A stretch of DNA of 64,000 bases from Linderina pennispora. Its lineage: Eukaryota > Kickxellomycota > Kickxellomycetes > Kickxellales > Kickxellaceae. Under the pieces are notes generated by a model, which saw nothing but the letters and a program-made list of their open reading frames with translations, did not search any database and had not been told where the DNA came from. The position numbers were made by a program, and so were the translations under genes. Location: assembly GCF_002104995.1 (NCBI RefSeq), contig NW_024468253.1, forward strand, positions 620,001-684,000, given 5' to 3'. Below are positions 1-10,204 of this stretch, piece after piece; positions within the stretch are counted from its first letter, which is position 1, and every line of letters begins with the position of its first letter.

Positions 1-1
1 C

Positions 2-520
2 CTGACCCGCATCGAGGAGTGGTGCAAGACACACAACGTTGCCGACTCGTCACGCAACCTCGACCGCCTCCTGCAGCTTGTAAAGCTGCTGCAGCTGCAG
101 AAGTCGTCGGAGCAGGATATCGACATCATGTTCGAGGTCTGCGACCTCCTGAACCCAGCCCAGATCAAGAAGCTGCTGTCGATCTATGCTGTCAGCGACT
201 ACGAGAACCCGATTGTCGGCCCGGTCATGACCGAGGTTACCCGCCGTGCTGCCTCCACCGAGAAGTCTGACAACATCCTTCTCGACACCAACGATCTGAC
301 CGACCAGGTCCTGTACCTGACCGCGCGCAAGGTGCCGGCGATCGAGACGTACATTCCGCCCGAGTTCAAGATGCCGCGTGTGCGTGCGCTGGTTGACTCG
401 CAGACCGACGTGGCGTACGATGACGATGACGAGGAGTATGGAGATGAGGACGACGAGGTCGGCGACTACGGCCACCACCCAGTGGACCGGTACAGCGAGC
501 AAACGCTGGCCTACAACTAA
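2..520 (+). CDS. class V myosin, C-terminal cargo-binding (DIL) domain, partial
   Basis: This is the last 172 codons of a gene that begins before the window. The reading frame opens at base 2 with LTRIEEWCK, continues through a DLLNPAQIKKLLSIY-type helix and SDYENPI, and then ETYIPPEFKMPRV. These are hallmarks of the dilute/DIL globular tail of class V myosins (Myo2/Myo4 type), the actin motors that carry vesicles and organelles. The order and spacing of these blocks match the end of the DIL domain. After the domain there is a short, very acidic tail (about 16 D/E residues between 419 and 460) and a TAA stop. The acidic tail is not a general feature of the family and may be lineage-specific. 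The motor domain, IQ motifs and coiled coil lie outside the window. Confidence 0.85.
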   Translation: MTRIEEWCKTHNVADSSRNLDRLLQLVKLLQLQKSSEQDIDIMFEVCDLLNPAQIKKLLSIYAVSDYENPIVGPVMTEVTRRAASTEKSDNILLDTNDLTDQVLYLTARKVPAIETYIPPEFKMPRVRALVDSQTDVAYDDDDEEYGDEDDEVGDYGHHPVDRYSEQTLAYN

Positions 521-898
521 AATTAGGGCCGGTTTTTGTTGTAGCAGCCTGAGAATGCGGAGACGAAGATGCATTCTTGGCTGATATTCCTGTATATCCG
601 CGGCTATTTCTTGAGCTGGCAAATGGCTGGTGGTCCTATGTGTCCCCGCACTATGCAGTTCCGACAAATGTGGAGAGGCGAGCATCTCTTCTTTTTTGTC
701 TCCAGAGTGCAGAAAATAAACATTCACTTTCCTCTCGCCTGGGACCTGCGTGCTGTGGGAGGGATATCCCTCTGGCTTGCAGCATACAAAAGGCGGGATG
801 TCTGGAGTCGCTACTATTGCTGGCCTCTGCTGCTGAAAAGTACATTCCACTGCCTCTCTTACATCTTGCACTCACATACATTTATATCGTATCACCAT
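521..898. other. intergenic region, tandem genes
   Basis: About 380 bases separate the myosin stop from the next start. There is a moderately T-rich stretch after 690 and an AT-rich leader at 870-898. The long open frame running in from 569 is only an in-frame extension of the downstream gene and has no signal-peptide-like start. No RNA gene or repeat is visible. Confidence 0.5.
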
Positions 899-2020
899 AT
901 GCTTTTAAAATCGCTCTACGCACTCGTAGTGCCAGCGGTGCTTGCCTTTGACGTCAACCTGGTGTGGGACGTTCCTGACAACGCGCTAGACCTCACGCAG
1001 GCGTCCGCACACGTAGCACTGAACTCATCGTCGTCGCCAATCGGTACTGAGTGGATTGGCGTCGGGTGGGACTCTGGCGCCATCTCCCTGCAAAAGCTGC
1101 GCGACAATTCGCTCGCAGTGATTCTGCAGGTGCGCACACCGACAAACGAGAGCACTGTGCGTGCAGGGCGGGTCACCGAATACGCAACTGCACACTACAT
1201 TGACAAGGAGGACAAGCAGGCGCGCCAGGGCATGTACTTGATGTCCAAGGTCGACCACGACGACAGCATGCAGGCCGGGTACTCGCTCAAAGTTGTTGCA
1301 CACTACAACATGGTGTCTAACAACACCATCTACCAGGGCCTGTGGAGCGACGGCGATATCTGGACCTACATGGGATCGATAATCCTGCAGCACCCGAGCA
1401 AGGGAAGTATCAAGGACGAGGTCTCCAAGGCGCTCGAGGAGGCTGCCAAACCAGATAGCCACGCGATGGTCGGCGGTGACGACAGGACCAGAGTATCAGC
1501 TGAGGGCAGTGGCAGCTCAGCGCAGTCTACCGATGCTCCCAAGGACCCGCTGGGTGGAGCCAAGCCGCCCGAGACCCTGGCCACCTGCGAGATCAACCGC
1601 GAGGCATCAGGCCGAATCCGGCCAGTCTGTAGGTTTATTCGCCAGCTGCCGATGGTGCCGTCGTTCAGCAAGCCGTTCTCGGGCGTGCGGCGCACTGCCG
1701 GTGGCGATCCAAAGTCGGAGCGGGCCGGAGTCTTCAAGGACCTGGTTCTGAAGAGCAGACTTGCAGATGTCTATGATATCTCGGGAGCCAAGTGCGTTAG
1801 TCATAACCGCGGCAAAGACGATATTGCGTCGTGCCAGAGAGACCCGAATAGCCCAGAGTTTTATATTGCAATTGATGGCGGAGCAGATGGCGTCAGAGGC
1901 GAGCAGTCGGAGCGGTCTGTTATTGTTGAGGGCGAAGATCCCGACAAGGAGTTTGAGGAGGAACGCAGTCTGATGCACCATGACACCGCATCAAAACTGC
2001 CTGAGGTCAACATCATATGA
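899..2020 (+). CDS. secreted orphan protein
   Basis: A 373-residue protein. The start at 899 is chosen because it gives a short signal peptide (MLLKSLYALVVPAVLA, then FDVNLVW); the frame is open to 569, but the extra N-terminus looks like translated leader. The first 170 residues are beta-rich, with Trp pairs (EWIGVGWDS, WSDGDIWTYM) and NxS/T sites (NESTV, NNT), as expected of a secreted or surface domain. Residues 190-250 are a low-complexity Gly/Ser/Pro/Ala linker. The C-terminal 120 residues are polar, contain four cysteines and include a run of acidic residues; no second membrane segment or GPI-type tail is seen. I do not recognise the family. It faces the convergent gene at 2424-3860. 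Confidence 0.6.
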   Translation: MLLKSLYALVVPAVLAFDVNLVWDVPDNALDLTQASAHVALNSSSSPIGTEWIGVGWDSGAISLQKLRDNSLAVILQVRTPTNESTVRAGRVTEYATAHYIDKEDKQARQGMYLMSKVDHDDSMQAGYSLKVVAHYNMVSNNTIYQGLWSDGDIWTYMGSIILQHPSKGSIKDEVSKALEEAAKPDSHAMVGGDDRTRVSAEGSGSSAQSTDAPKDPLGGAKPPETLATCEINREASGRIRPVCRFIRQLPMVPSFSKPFSGVRRTAGGDPKSERAGVFKDLVLKSRLADVYDISGAKCVSHNRGKDDIASCQRDPNSPEFYIAIDGGADGVRGEQSERSVIVEGEDPDKEFEEERSLMHHDTASKLPEVNII

Positions 2021-2423
2021 GCTTCAGCTAGATCGCTCAGCACTTGGCGGCTGGGCATACCAGCTGAACCCAACGCGCAGTCGGGGTAGAGGATGGCCTT
2101 CATCCGGGTAGCTGGGGTTTATTAGTTTATTAGCCAACACTTGTCATGGAAAAAGAAAGGAGCATGGTCATCATTGGGGCTGGGCCAACCGACACCCGGC
2201 CTATATGCCACATATGCAAAATGTGACGATGCCAACCTGTGGCCAGTCGGCCAGACTCTGGATCGGTGCTGGGGCTCGCCGCACGGCCGATGGCTGAGCA
2301 GGTTTGTACGTGATTTATAACATCGCCCTTGCAGTTGTGGCAAGCAGAGATATGCTAAGAATAGGAAAGATGTGAACGAAAGCAAAATGAAATGGACAGT
2401 GCCCCTAGAAAGGCGTGCTGAAT
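2021..2423. other. convergent intergenic region
   Basis: Four hundred bases between two genes that end toward each other, so it should hold both 3' untranslated regions. An AT-rich patch (2118-2135) and an A-rich patch (2355-2400) are the only visible candidates for 3'-end signals. No gene is supported. Confidence 0.4.
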
Positions 2424-3860
2424 CTAAGAGCCAAGCACCGGAACCACGATCTTGAGCTTGCCGTTGGGTTTAACAAAGACTTGGGCGCGGTTGTGGTCAT
2501 ATGTGTCTCTTGGCAGGAAGAAGTTCTTTGCAAACACGCGGGTCACGCCCAGCGGCGGCTCGCTGTGATGGATGTGGTGGCTAGGGATCTGCTTGACCTG
2601 GGTGCGCGAGCTAGCTGATGAGCGTGTAGACCGGACCGACGGCGACGGCATCGGATGGCGCAGCGGCTTGCCGTGGTCCCCCATGACAACGCACTGGTCG
2701 CCGATGAAGTCGACGTAGATCTTCTGCGCAATGGTGGTGACCTGTGGGATCGTGATCTTGTACTGGGAGCTGGTGCCAAAATGGGTGTGCTCGGGGAAGT
2801 ACTCGGTGTTCTTGGGGATCTGGAGGTCGTCGGGCAAAAACTCGTATTCGGGGAACAGGCGGAAGTTTACCTTCTTGAAGCGCTCGTTCGGGTTTGTGGG
2901 CTTTGGGCAGTCGAGGCACGGCAGGATCTTGCACCACGTGCAGCATGCCTCGACCTTCTTGACTGGCTCATTGGGCCGCACTCCGACAGGGATCACTGTC
3001 TGGTGGTGATGGTGGTGGTGGTGTTCTGCCGGCGGCATGGGCACGACTACAGGCGGCTTAGGGGGAAGCGGGGGTTGGACCACCTTCTTGCACTTCTCCT
3101 TGTCGTCTTCGATCTCGCGAATGTATTTCTTGGTTGTTGTGGTTGTGGTGGTTGTGACCTTGATCTCGTCTTCCTCCTCCTCCTGTTCCTGCTGGCGCAG
3201 CAAATGGCCATGGCATTGGTTCTGGTGATGGTGGTGGTGATTTCCTTGGAAGTGGGATGCAGCCTCCTCATGCATGTGGGACTGCATACCGCCATGCATA
3301 TGCCGGTGATGCTCCCACACCTGGCCGACGTTATCCTCGCGCAAGTGCATGTGGTTGGGCGGTGGGGGAGGCGGGTTATCGCGCAGCGGCTTGGAATAGA
3401 AGCTGTCATTGTACGACCCCGAGTTCCTCCATCTGTTGTCAGCAGCCATACGTAGCATCTCCGACTCCATGTTAGCGAACCCGAACGACGCGTCGCCCTG
3501 GTACATGGTCGCCGAGCGCGATCTCACCCGGCCATTGCCAAACCTGGAGTCAGTTTCCGACTCCTCGGTGCGCGCACTATACGACGATTCCTCGCGGCAC
3601 GCCCGATGCGATGTCTCTTCGTGGCATGTCGATGTGAGGGACTCGCGCGACATGCAGCACGAGTGGCAGCAGCACCCGTGGTGGACACCGCGGCACACGA
3701 TGCGGTGCTCGTGCACGCATAGCTCGCGGCCACACCGCACCATCTCCTCGCAGATCTCGCATGCAGCCTCGTACGAAAAGGTCTGCGACTGCGCGAGCGA
3801 TGCCGAGGAGGACTGGAATGAGCTGCGACGGCGGTTCTCGGAAAACAGGGGCTTTGGCAT
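2424..3860 (-). CDS. Cys/His-rich protein with C-terminal Hsp20/alpha-crystallin-like segment
   Basis: A 478-residue protein with three visible zones. Residues 30-90 hold about 15 cysteines mixed with histidines (CEICEEMVRC, then HHGCCCHSCC), which could bind metal. Residues 150-330 are low complexity: Pro and His runs, a Glu/Asp run, and a run of nine threonines before KKY. The last 120 residues form a folded-looking unit ending TRVFAKNFFLPRDTYDHN and KPNGKLKIVVPVLGS. That resembles the end of an alpha-crystallin domain (F.R.F.LP ... A.. .NG.L.I.VP). This domain call is mine from pattern alone. No ATG in this frame lies upstream of 3860. A second ATG at 3951, in a better start context but another frame, suggests either a short upstream ORF or a missed first exon. 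Confidence 0.6.
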   Translation of the reverse strand: MPKPLFSENRRRSSFQSSSASLAQSQTFSYEAACEICEEMVRCGRELCVHEHRIVCRGVHHGCCCHSCCMSRESLTSTCHEETSHRACREESSYSARTEESETDSRFGNGRVRSRSATMYQGDASFGFANMESEMLRMAADNRWRNSGSYNDSFYSKPLRDNPPPPPPNHMHLREDNVGQVWEHHRHMHGGMQSHMHEEAASHFQGNHHHHHQNQCHGHLLRQQEQEEEEDEIKVTTTTTTTTKKYIREIEDDKEKCKKVVQPPLPPKPPVVVPMPPAEHHHHHHHQTVIPVGVRPNEPVKKVEACCTWCKILPCLDCPKPTNPNERFKKVNFRLFPEYEFLPDDLQIPKNTEYFPEHTHFGTSSQYKITIPQVTTIAQKIYVDFIGDQCVVMGDHGKPLRHPMPSPSVRSTRSSASSRTQVKQIPSHHIHHSEPPLGVTRVFAKNFFLPRDTYDHNRAQVFVKPNGKLKIVVPVLGS

Positions 3861-5054
3861 GTGTGCGGGCGCGAACGGGGTCTGTGAAAAAGCCGCTAAA
3901 GTGGCCGCCGCCAGTGCGCCGGTTGAATATGTCGTTGTGGAACGAACTCATGGCTGAGAAAAGAGGGGGCAGAGGAATAACAAAAGCACAGCTGCTGCGT
4001 CTTCGTGCTGGATAAAAAGAAAAGAGTTAAGCAAAAAGGAGAGGGATGTGCCTGTTGCAGTAGAGTGGAGCTGGAAGACAACAGAGCAGAAGAATGCGCT
4101 GTCTGCTGGCTTGGCCCTCTGGTTGTTCCCCAAGCGCGTAGCACTATAGTAGTGCTGGGACGGTCTTTACTATAGCCAGCGTCAAGGCAGCAGGCTCTAA
4201 TCGTGCATCTGGAAACCGAATAGTGTCTGGCGGTGATTTGGTAATTTTGCTCAGCCCGTACTACGTGCTCTGGCTCGCCGCAAGCGGTCTCCCGAACCGC
4301 CTGCTTGCACAGGTAGCGGGGGATATCCTCGCCCTTGGCCAATTGCAGGTCCAGCCAAGGCGTCGCATGCTGCGCTTTGACGCCAAACGCAGTGCAGAGC
4401 TCTTTTTTAGTCTAGCAAATAGAGAGCGAACGCCATGTGCTGCCTGGCAAGACGCCGGCACATCTCCTCCTGTATATCCCAAACCATCTCCGCCACCACA
4501 GCCACAGGCCGTGCCCGAGAAAGACACTTGCACCGGCAGACCGAGCCAGGATTGCCTCCTCCCACAACGAAACAGATCTAGTCCAGTTACGCAAGGAGCC
4601 AGCGGGACCCCCTGCGGCCAGCTATACATAGCTGGCGGTCTCGCGTCAGCTGTTGTCTGCCCCAGGACTGTTGTCGGGACCCGGTGTTCCTGGCAGGACA
4701 GCCTGCAATAGGCCAGGCGACGCGCAGGACGTGGACCTGTGGACAGCTGTCCGGAAGTGGAAGATTACCCGCAGCTCAGCAAGAGCAGTGTTGTGGGGGA
4801 TTGTGTACCCGGGCGATGTGCGGAAAAAGGTTTGGTGGAGTTCATGCTGTGGTTGAATAAAAAAAAAAAACGTATTTAGGCTAGTGGCCAGGCGACTTCA
4901 CCACCAGTTTATTTGTTTGTCAGTGCACGCTCTTTTCTCTCCCGCTTCGGCACTGTTGTATTTTTCTTGCTAGCTCCTCCACCCTTTCTATTTCGCCTCC
5001 TATTCCTTACTCTGGTTCGTTCATCTACTATTCTAATATCTCTAGACCCTTACT
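3861..5054. other. divergent intergenic region / promoters
   Basis: About 1.2 kb between a minus-strand gene and the plus-strand channel gene, so it should carry both promoters. A 12-base A run lies at 4859-4870. From 4900 to 5050 the plus strand is strongly pyrimidine-rich, as in other leaders here. Open frames of 150-160 codons on both strands (4223-4711 plus, 3896-4342 minus) show no recognisable protein and are not called as genes. Confidence 0.5.
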
Positions 5055-5110
5055 ATGGCGGAGACGCAGCTTGCTAGCACCGCCACAACGGCTGGCGCAG
5101 CAGGCAGCAT

Positions 5111-8100
5111 ATGCGGCAACCCGCAACGCTGGTAGCGCTGGTACGCAGGGACGATGACGACGACTCTCCAACAAGCAGCTCGCGCTCGCAGATTGATATC
5201 AACGTGTCGTACCTGTTTGACCCAGCCAACGCGCCAGGGACCGGACCGTACTTTTCAGCAAACAACATTGATGCGGCGACACAGATCACATCGGCAGCGC
5301 TGATGGGCGGGTGCTGTATCGGAGTGTTCTCGCTTCTGCGGTACAAGTGGCCGGAGCTGTACTCGCACCGGCTGCGGCTGCGGTACATGCGGCCAGCAAA
5401 CATCCCGCGCACAATGTTTGGGTGGATCTACCCGATGGTGACAATGTCGGACAGACACGTTTTCGAGACGGTGGGCGTGGATGCACTGCTGTTCTTCCGG
5501 TCGTACCGGATGATGATCTATATATTTATGTGGCTGGGGTTCCTGGGGATGACGGTGCTGTATCCGGTAGATCGGTACTGGGGCAAGGAGGACGGCGACA
5601 AGGGCGAGCACTCTGTGTTTGAGTCGCCGATTGCCAGCGTGGCTAGCCTCAACGGGCGGTACTCGGTAGCGCATGCACTGATGGCGTATGTGTTTGCAGC
5701 GGTGCTGTTTTTCTACATCGACCGGTTTTCGCTGCACATGGTGACGATGCGGTGGCACTATCTGCTGCTGACGCGGCGGTCGGGGAACTCGCGCACGCTA
5801 ATGATCACGCATCTGCCACGCGAGCTGCGGTCGGAGCGGGCGCTGCGGGGGTTCATCAACGGCATGCATGTGGGTGAAGTCGAGGCGGTTCACGTGGCCC
5901 CGCTGTCGCGCGACCTGGACGAGGCCCTGGCGCGCCGCGCTGCGATCCTGACGAAGCTCGAGGCAGCGTACACGGCGATTCTGGGCAACCCGTGCCGGGC
6001 ACACACATACAACCCGGCGCTTCTCAAGCGGGTGATTCTGTCGACAGACCCGAGGGCTCGTGTGGTAGAGGCGCGGCTGCTGCACCGGTGGGCAAAGCAT
6101 GGCAAGGGCAGCAAGAAGCAGCAGCAGCAGGGGCCCAAGAAGTATGCGGAGCGACCCACGGTGCTGGTCAAGCGTACGCGGGCGGAGCAGCCCTCGTGGT
6201 CAGCGCTGAGGGCCAAGCTGTGGCCGTATGAGCGCACCGACGCAATCGACTACTACCGCAGCGAGATGACCAAGGCTGACCAGCGACTGAAGGAGGTGCG
6301 CGACAGCTTCCACATGCTGGAAGCCAGCCCAGTAGCGTTTGTGACGATGCGGCAGCCGGTCAATGCGTACGTGCTGGCACAGCTGAATGTGTATGCCGCG
6401 CCCAGCACCTGCAAGATCAAGATGGCGCCCGAGGCCGCGGTCGATCGTGTGGAAGAGCGTGGGGGCGCCGTACTCGAAAAAGCTCCTGCGGTTCGTCCTG
6501 GGGCTGATCATGTCGTTTGCGCTGCTGTGTCTGTGGTGCGTGCCCGTGGTTCTGATCTCGACGCTGATTTCGCTGCAGTTCCTGGGCACGCGGTTCCCAG
6601 GCCTGGCGCATGTGGTGGAGACCAACAAGTTTGTGCGCTCGCTGCTCAACTACACGCTGCCGTCGCTGATCCTGACCATCTTCATGACGGTTCTGCCGCG
6701 GCTGCTGTGGATCTTTGTGCTGATAGGCGGCGACCGCACCTACGGCATCGCCGACAAGAACATGCTGATCCGGCACTTTTACTTCCTGGTCATCTACATT
6801 GTGTTTATTGTCGGCATGTCGGGCACCGTGTGGTCGTCGATATACGAGATCTTCACCGAGTTTGGCAAGTTCTGGAGTCGGCTCGTCAACTCGCTGCCGC
6901 AGCTGTCGACGTGGTTCTGCGTGTATGTGATGCTGTATGGCGCCGGATACCAGGTCATGAAGCTGCTGCACTTGAAGTCTGTGTGTCGGTACCTGTGGCA
7001 CCAGGCCAATGCCAGGACGCCGCGCGAGTACATGAAGGCGATTTCACCAGTGTTCATCGACTGGGGCACCATTATTCCGTACCCGATGCTGTTTTTCATC
7101 ATCGGCCTGCTGTACTCGCACCTGCAGCCGCTGCTGCTGGTGATGTGCATTCTGTACTTTTCGGTCGGGCTGTTTGTGATGAAGTACATGTGCACGTACT
7201 CGTGGTACTTCCGGCAGCAGAACTCGGGGACATTCTGGCCCGTGATCATCCGGCGCTGGGTGATTGGAATCCTGCTGTACCAGGCGCTGACCACTGCCAT
7301 CTTTGCCAGCAACAACAACCACTGGTTCGTAGCGCCGATGGTCGTTTTGATGCTGTTCACGGCCTACTACTTTCTGGTGCGCTGTCGGTACATCCGCGAG
7401 CTCAGCGACTCGGTGCCGCTGCAGCTGCTGCGCGAAGCCGAGCGCCGCCGCAAGGTCACCCTGGCCAAGGAGCAGCGCGAGTTCGAGGAGAGCGAACGCA
7501 GGGCTGAGCGCGACCTGCAGCTCAACGGCAGGGACCCATCGGGCGCTGGTACTGGCGTTGGGTGGGCGGACCTCCAGGACCGCCGGCCGTCAAGCAACTC
7601 GGACGAGTCGCCCAGTCTGCCTCCGCTCCACACGGTGCCGACACAACCCGATAGCATTGCGACCCGGCTCACCTCGATTTCCGCTGACACTGAGAAGCCC
7701 GAGGAGGACGGCCCGAGTTCGCCGCAGTTCTTGACAGCGCGTGAGGCGCACCAGCGCGAGTCGACGGCACCGCTGGTTCCATCGGATGTGCTCGATGGCG
7801 GTTATCCGCGCGGACCATCGAACAGCAACACAGCGTCGCAGACCAACGATGCTGAGGGCGACGCGCTGATCACGCAGCGCACGCACGCCAAGCGCACGCG
7901 CAAGTGGTACCAGTCGACGGCAGTGAACATGGTTCTGCACCCAATCCAGGCCCTGATCGCTACCGTGTCGTTCAGCAGCACCTGGATCAGCGGCGACCCA
8001 GCCGCGCCGCTGTGGGACTTTATCGACGACTATGCGTTCCCGGAGCGCGTCTCGCGCATGTCGCACCCAGCCGGGCGGTCGCCCATGGACCCACACCGGC

Positions 8101-9332
8101 CGAAGGCGCAGCCCGGGTCGCTGTTTGAGATTCTGTCGCTGGCGTTCCGGCGGATTCCGCACGGACTGCGGGTGATCGGGAGCGAGTTCTTCATGCAGTT
8201 CGACATTCCCAAGGCGTACCTGGACAGCAGCGTGGTGGACTACCCCGAGGCTGCTGCCAACGATGACGCGTTCCGAGTCAAGCACAAGCACCGGTCTACG
8301 CGCAAGAAGCGCAGCCGCGAGCGAGGCCTCAGTGACACCTCCAGCGCCAACGACTCGCTGCTATCCGACCACAACCAGCACGACCTGTGCCCGCGCAATC
8401 TGCCCAAAGACACAATCGTGCGGCTACACAGCGACACCGACGCCCTCAGCATCCATGAGGGCGGCATGCACCGGCCCGGCGTCGGCATCCACCGCGCGCG
8501 CACCTTCATGCCTGAAATCAACCCGACCACCGGCAAGCCCGTAGCCATGCAGTTCCAGATCCATGCCGACGAGTTGCCGCACGGCACTCTGATGAACCGC
8601 CGGTTCACTGACTTCTCGCAGCCCAACATGTCGCGGCTGCCGGGTATCCTCGACTCCACGCGCTTCGCCTACCTGCACCCAGGCATGTACGGCGACCTGC
8701 CATCGCTCTGGCTGCCTGTGCCGCACCTGAAGCGCCGCAAAGAGCAGCACCAGCACCGCACTCCTGCCCAGCGCCTGCATAGCGCCATGGCCGGCATTGG
8801 CGATGCCGTCGAGGCCAACATTATTGGCGAGAAGAATGCCGACAAAATCCATCAGAGGCGCGAGCGAGCACGTGACAAGTGGGCTGCGCGTGTGCGTCAC
8901 CCACGCGTCTCAGCCCTGAACCAGCGCGACAGAGCCGCGTCCGAAAGCCCAGCCACGTCGCCCGGCACCAGCGACTCGGAGAGCGGGGAGGGCCGCACCA
9001 GCCCACCACCCATCAACCCGCAGCTTGCTAGCAAATGCAAGGCTCTGGGGTTCGATGCCAGCATCCTGCGCCAGTGTGATCCCACTGGTCTGCATGGCCT
9101 TGATCTGGCGCGCCAGCCCACTGCCGAATCCACCCTGTTGTCAGCCTACGTCTCGGACGCAAGCTCCATGGCCACTACCGACTACGATCAGGTCCCGAAC
9201 GGCGACAGCCTGTCGGGCAGCGAGTCCGACAACATGGACGAGACCGCAAGTGACCTCAGTGCTGCTCTGCGCGGACTCCCGCCCCCTGTACAGGATGCTG
9301 CGCGCGGCATGGAGGAGGGCCGCATGCCATAG
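5111..9332 (+). CDS. CSC1: CSC1/TMEM63-type osmosensitive cation channel (interrupted by a +1 shift)
   Basis: About 1,400 codons encoding a calcium-permeable, stress-gated channel of the CSC1/TMEM63 (RSN1 7TM) family, a plasma-membrane or endomembrane protein. The N-terminal membrane segment and a FGWIYPM..MSD loop are followed by segments around YIFMWLGFLGM and HALMAYVFAAVLFFYI. A cytosolic RNA-recognition-like domain follows (LMITHLPRELRSERA ... AFVTM), then the conserved MAPEA / IVWKSV border and the 7TM pore region up to about 7400. A long polar tail ends with a PHM7-extension-like motif (YLHPGMYGDLPSLWLPVP). The frame changes by +1 at about 6437, exactly inside the conserved MAPEA-IVW border, so one extra base breaks the gene. 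The better start context is an ATG at 5055 in another frame; two more single-base shifts near 5100-5135 would join it. Confidence 0.8.
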
Positions 9333-9543
9333 ATCTCCCACCTATGCTGTTAATGTACTTTTTCCACTTATTATTGGCAGCTTTGTGGTTTCTGACTGCG
9401 TAGACTGCCCCGAAAAAGGCCAAAGTCACCACGCATTGGGTGCTTTATAATTGCTGCCACGCTGCTTGGCGCTGCACCCTCTTCACCCTTCCTTATTCTT
9501 TCTCCGCAGAATCCGTATATACAAACATACTCTTGTTTCTGTA
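9333..9543. other. short intergenic spacer
   Basis: Two hundred bases with a T-rich leader just before the next ATG and a ccgcag that could be a splice acceptor at about 9505-9510. Nothing else is visible. Confidence 0.3.
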
Positions 9544-10137
9544 ATGATTGCCACCTCGGATACACATGGCGTGCTATATAGCCACTGGAACAGACACACG
9601 TCTCTGGACGCCAGTGTCGCTGCTGCAGATACCCAGCCCATGTCTACTAGCAGAAGCCGCCTAGGCATTTACGTGATTGTCCATCACTCGCCTACTGCCT
9701 GTGCCTGCGACTGGTCTCTCTATTTCCCATCCACATACACGCATATCTTTTACACGTGTGAGGATGGAAAGCTAGAGCAAAAAAGCTCGAGTACCAGCTA
9801 CACAGACGCTACACGGGACGCCCGCTATGTGCGATACCTGTCATTTCTGAACGAGGAATTAGCCTACGCGTATTTCCAGAAAACAAAGCACAACAAAATG
9901 AGCACTCGTGCTGTTGCAAAGTATGTGGAAGTCTCTCAATCCAGCTCCAGCTACAAGCATATACGCCGCGTATTGGGCCTTTTGGGCGAATGCCTAAGCA
10001 ATGAGAAGTGCCGGGCAATTGAAGCCGAATGCCTGAGGGTCACCCGAAACAACGCATGCTGCGTCGAGGTACAGTACGAGTTCAACTCCCCATCCGAAAG
10101 CATGAGTTTGCACAAACACGTAGCTGGAAGCCAGTAG
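9544..10137 (+). CDS. small orphan protein
   Basis: A 197-residue protein beginning MIATSDTHGVLYSHW at 9544; the frame is open further upstream but the added residues look like translated leader. There is no signal peptide. It has a hydrophobic, aromatic stretch (LGIYVIVHH ... DWSLYFPSTYTHIFYTC), a tyrosine-rich middle (RYVRYLSFLNEELAYAYF) and a C-terminal helical region with five cysteines (LGECLSNEKCRAIEAECLRV ... NNACCVEV). I do not recognise the family. Its intact frame and its position between two coding genes support it as real; base composition is less GC-biased at third positions than in the housekeeping genes. Confidence 0.5.
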   Translation: MIATSDTHGVLYSHWNRHTSLDASVAAADTQPMSTSRSRLGIYVIVHHSPTACACDWSLYFPSTYTHIFYTCEDGKLEQKSSSTSYTDATRDARYVRYLSFLNEELAYAYFQKTKHNKMSTRAVAKYVEVSQSSSSYKHIRRVLGLLGECLSNEKCRAIEAECLRVTRNNACCVEVQYEFNSPSESMSLHKHVAGSQ

Positions 10138-10204
10138 TGTCATATCCACCCTACGCAACCAACAGCTCCATTTATACTACACTTCTCGGAAATAAATTAC
10201 AGCA

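Noticed and set aside
4223-4711. 162-codon plus-strand frame in the divergent promoter region
   Set aside because: No domain, odd composition and no conserved-looking segment; it spans a likely promoter.
6380-6450. Intron explaining the CSC1 frame change
   Set aside because: Conserved residues run right up to both sides of the break, leaving no room for an intron; the only GT...AG nearby is about 27 bases and would delete conserved sequence.
9451-9543. Extended N-terminus of the small orphan gene
   Set aside because: The extra residues are translated T-rich leader; the ATG at 9544 gives the more natural start.
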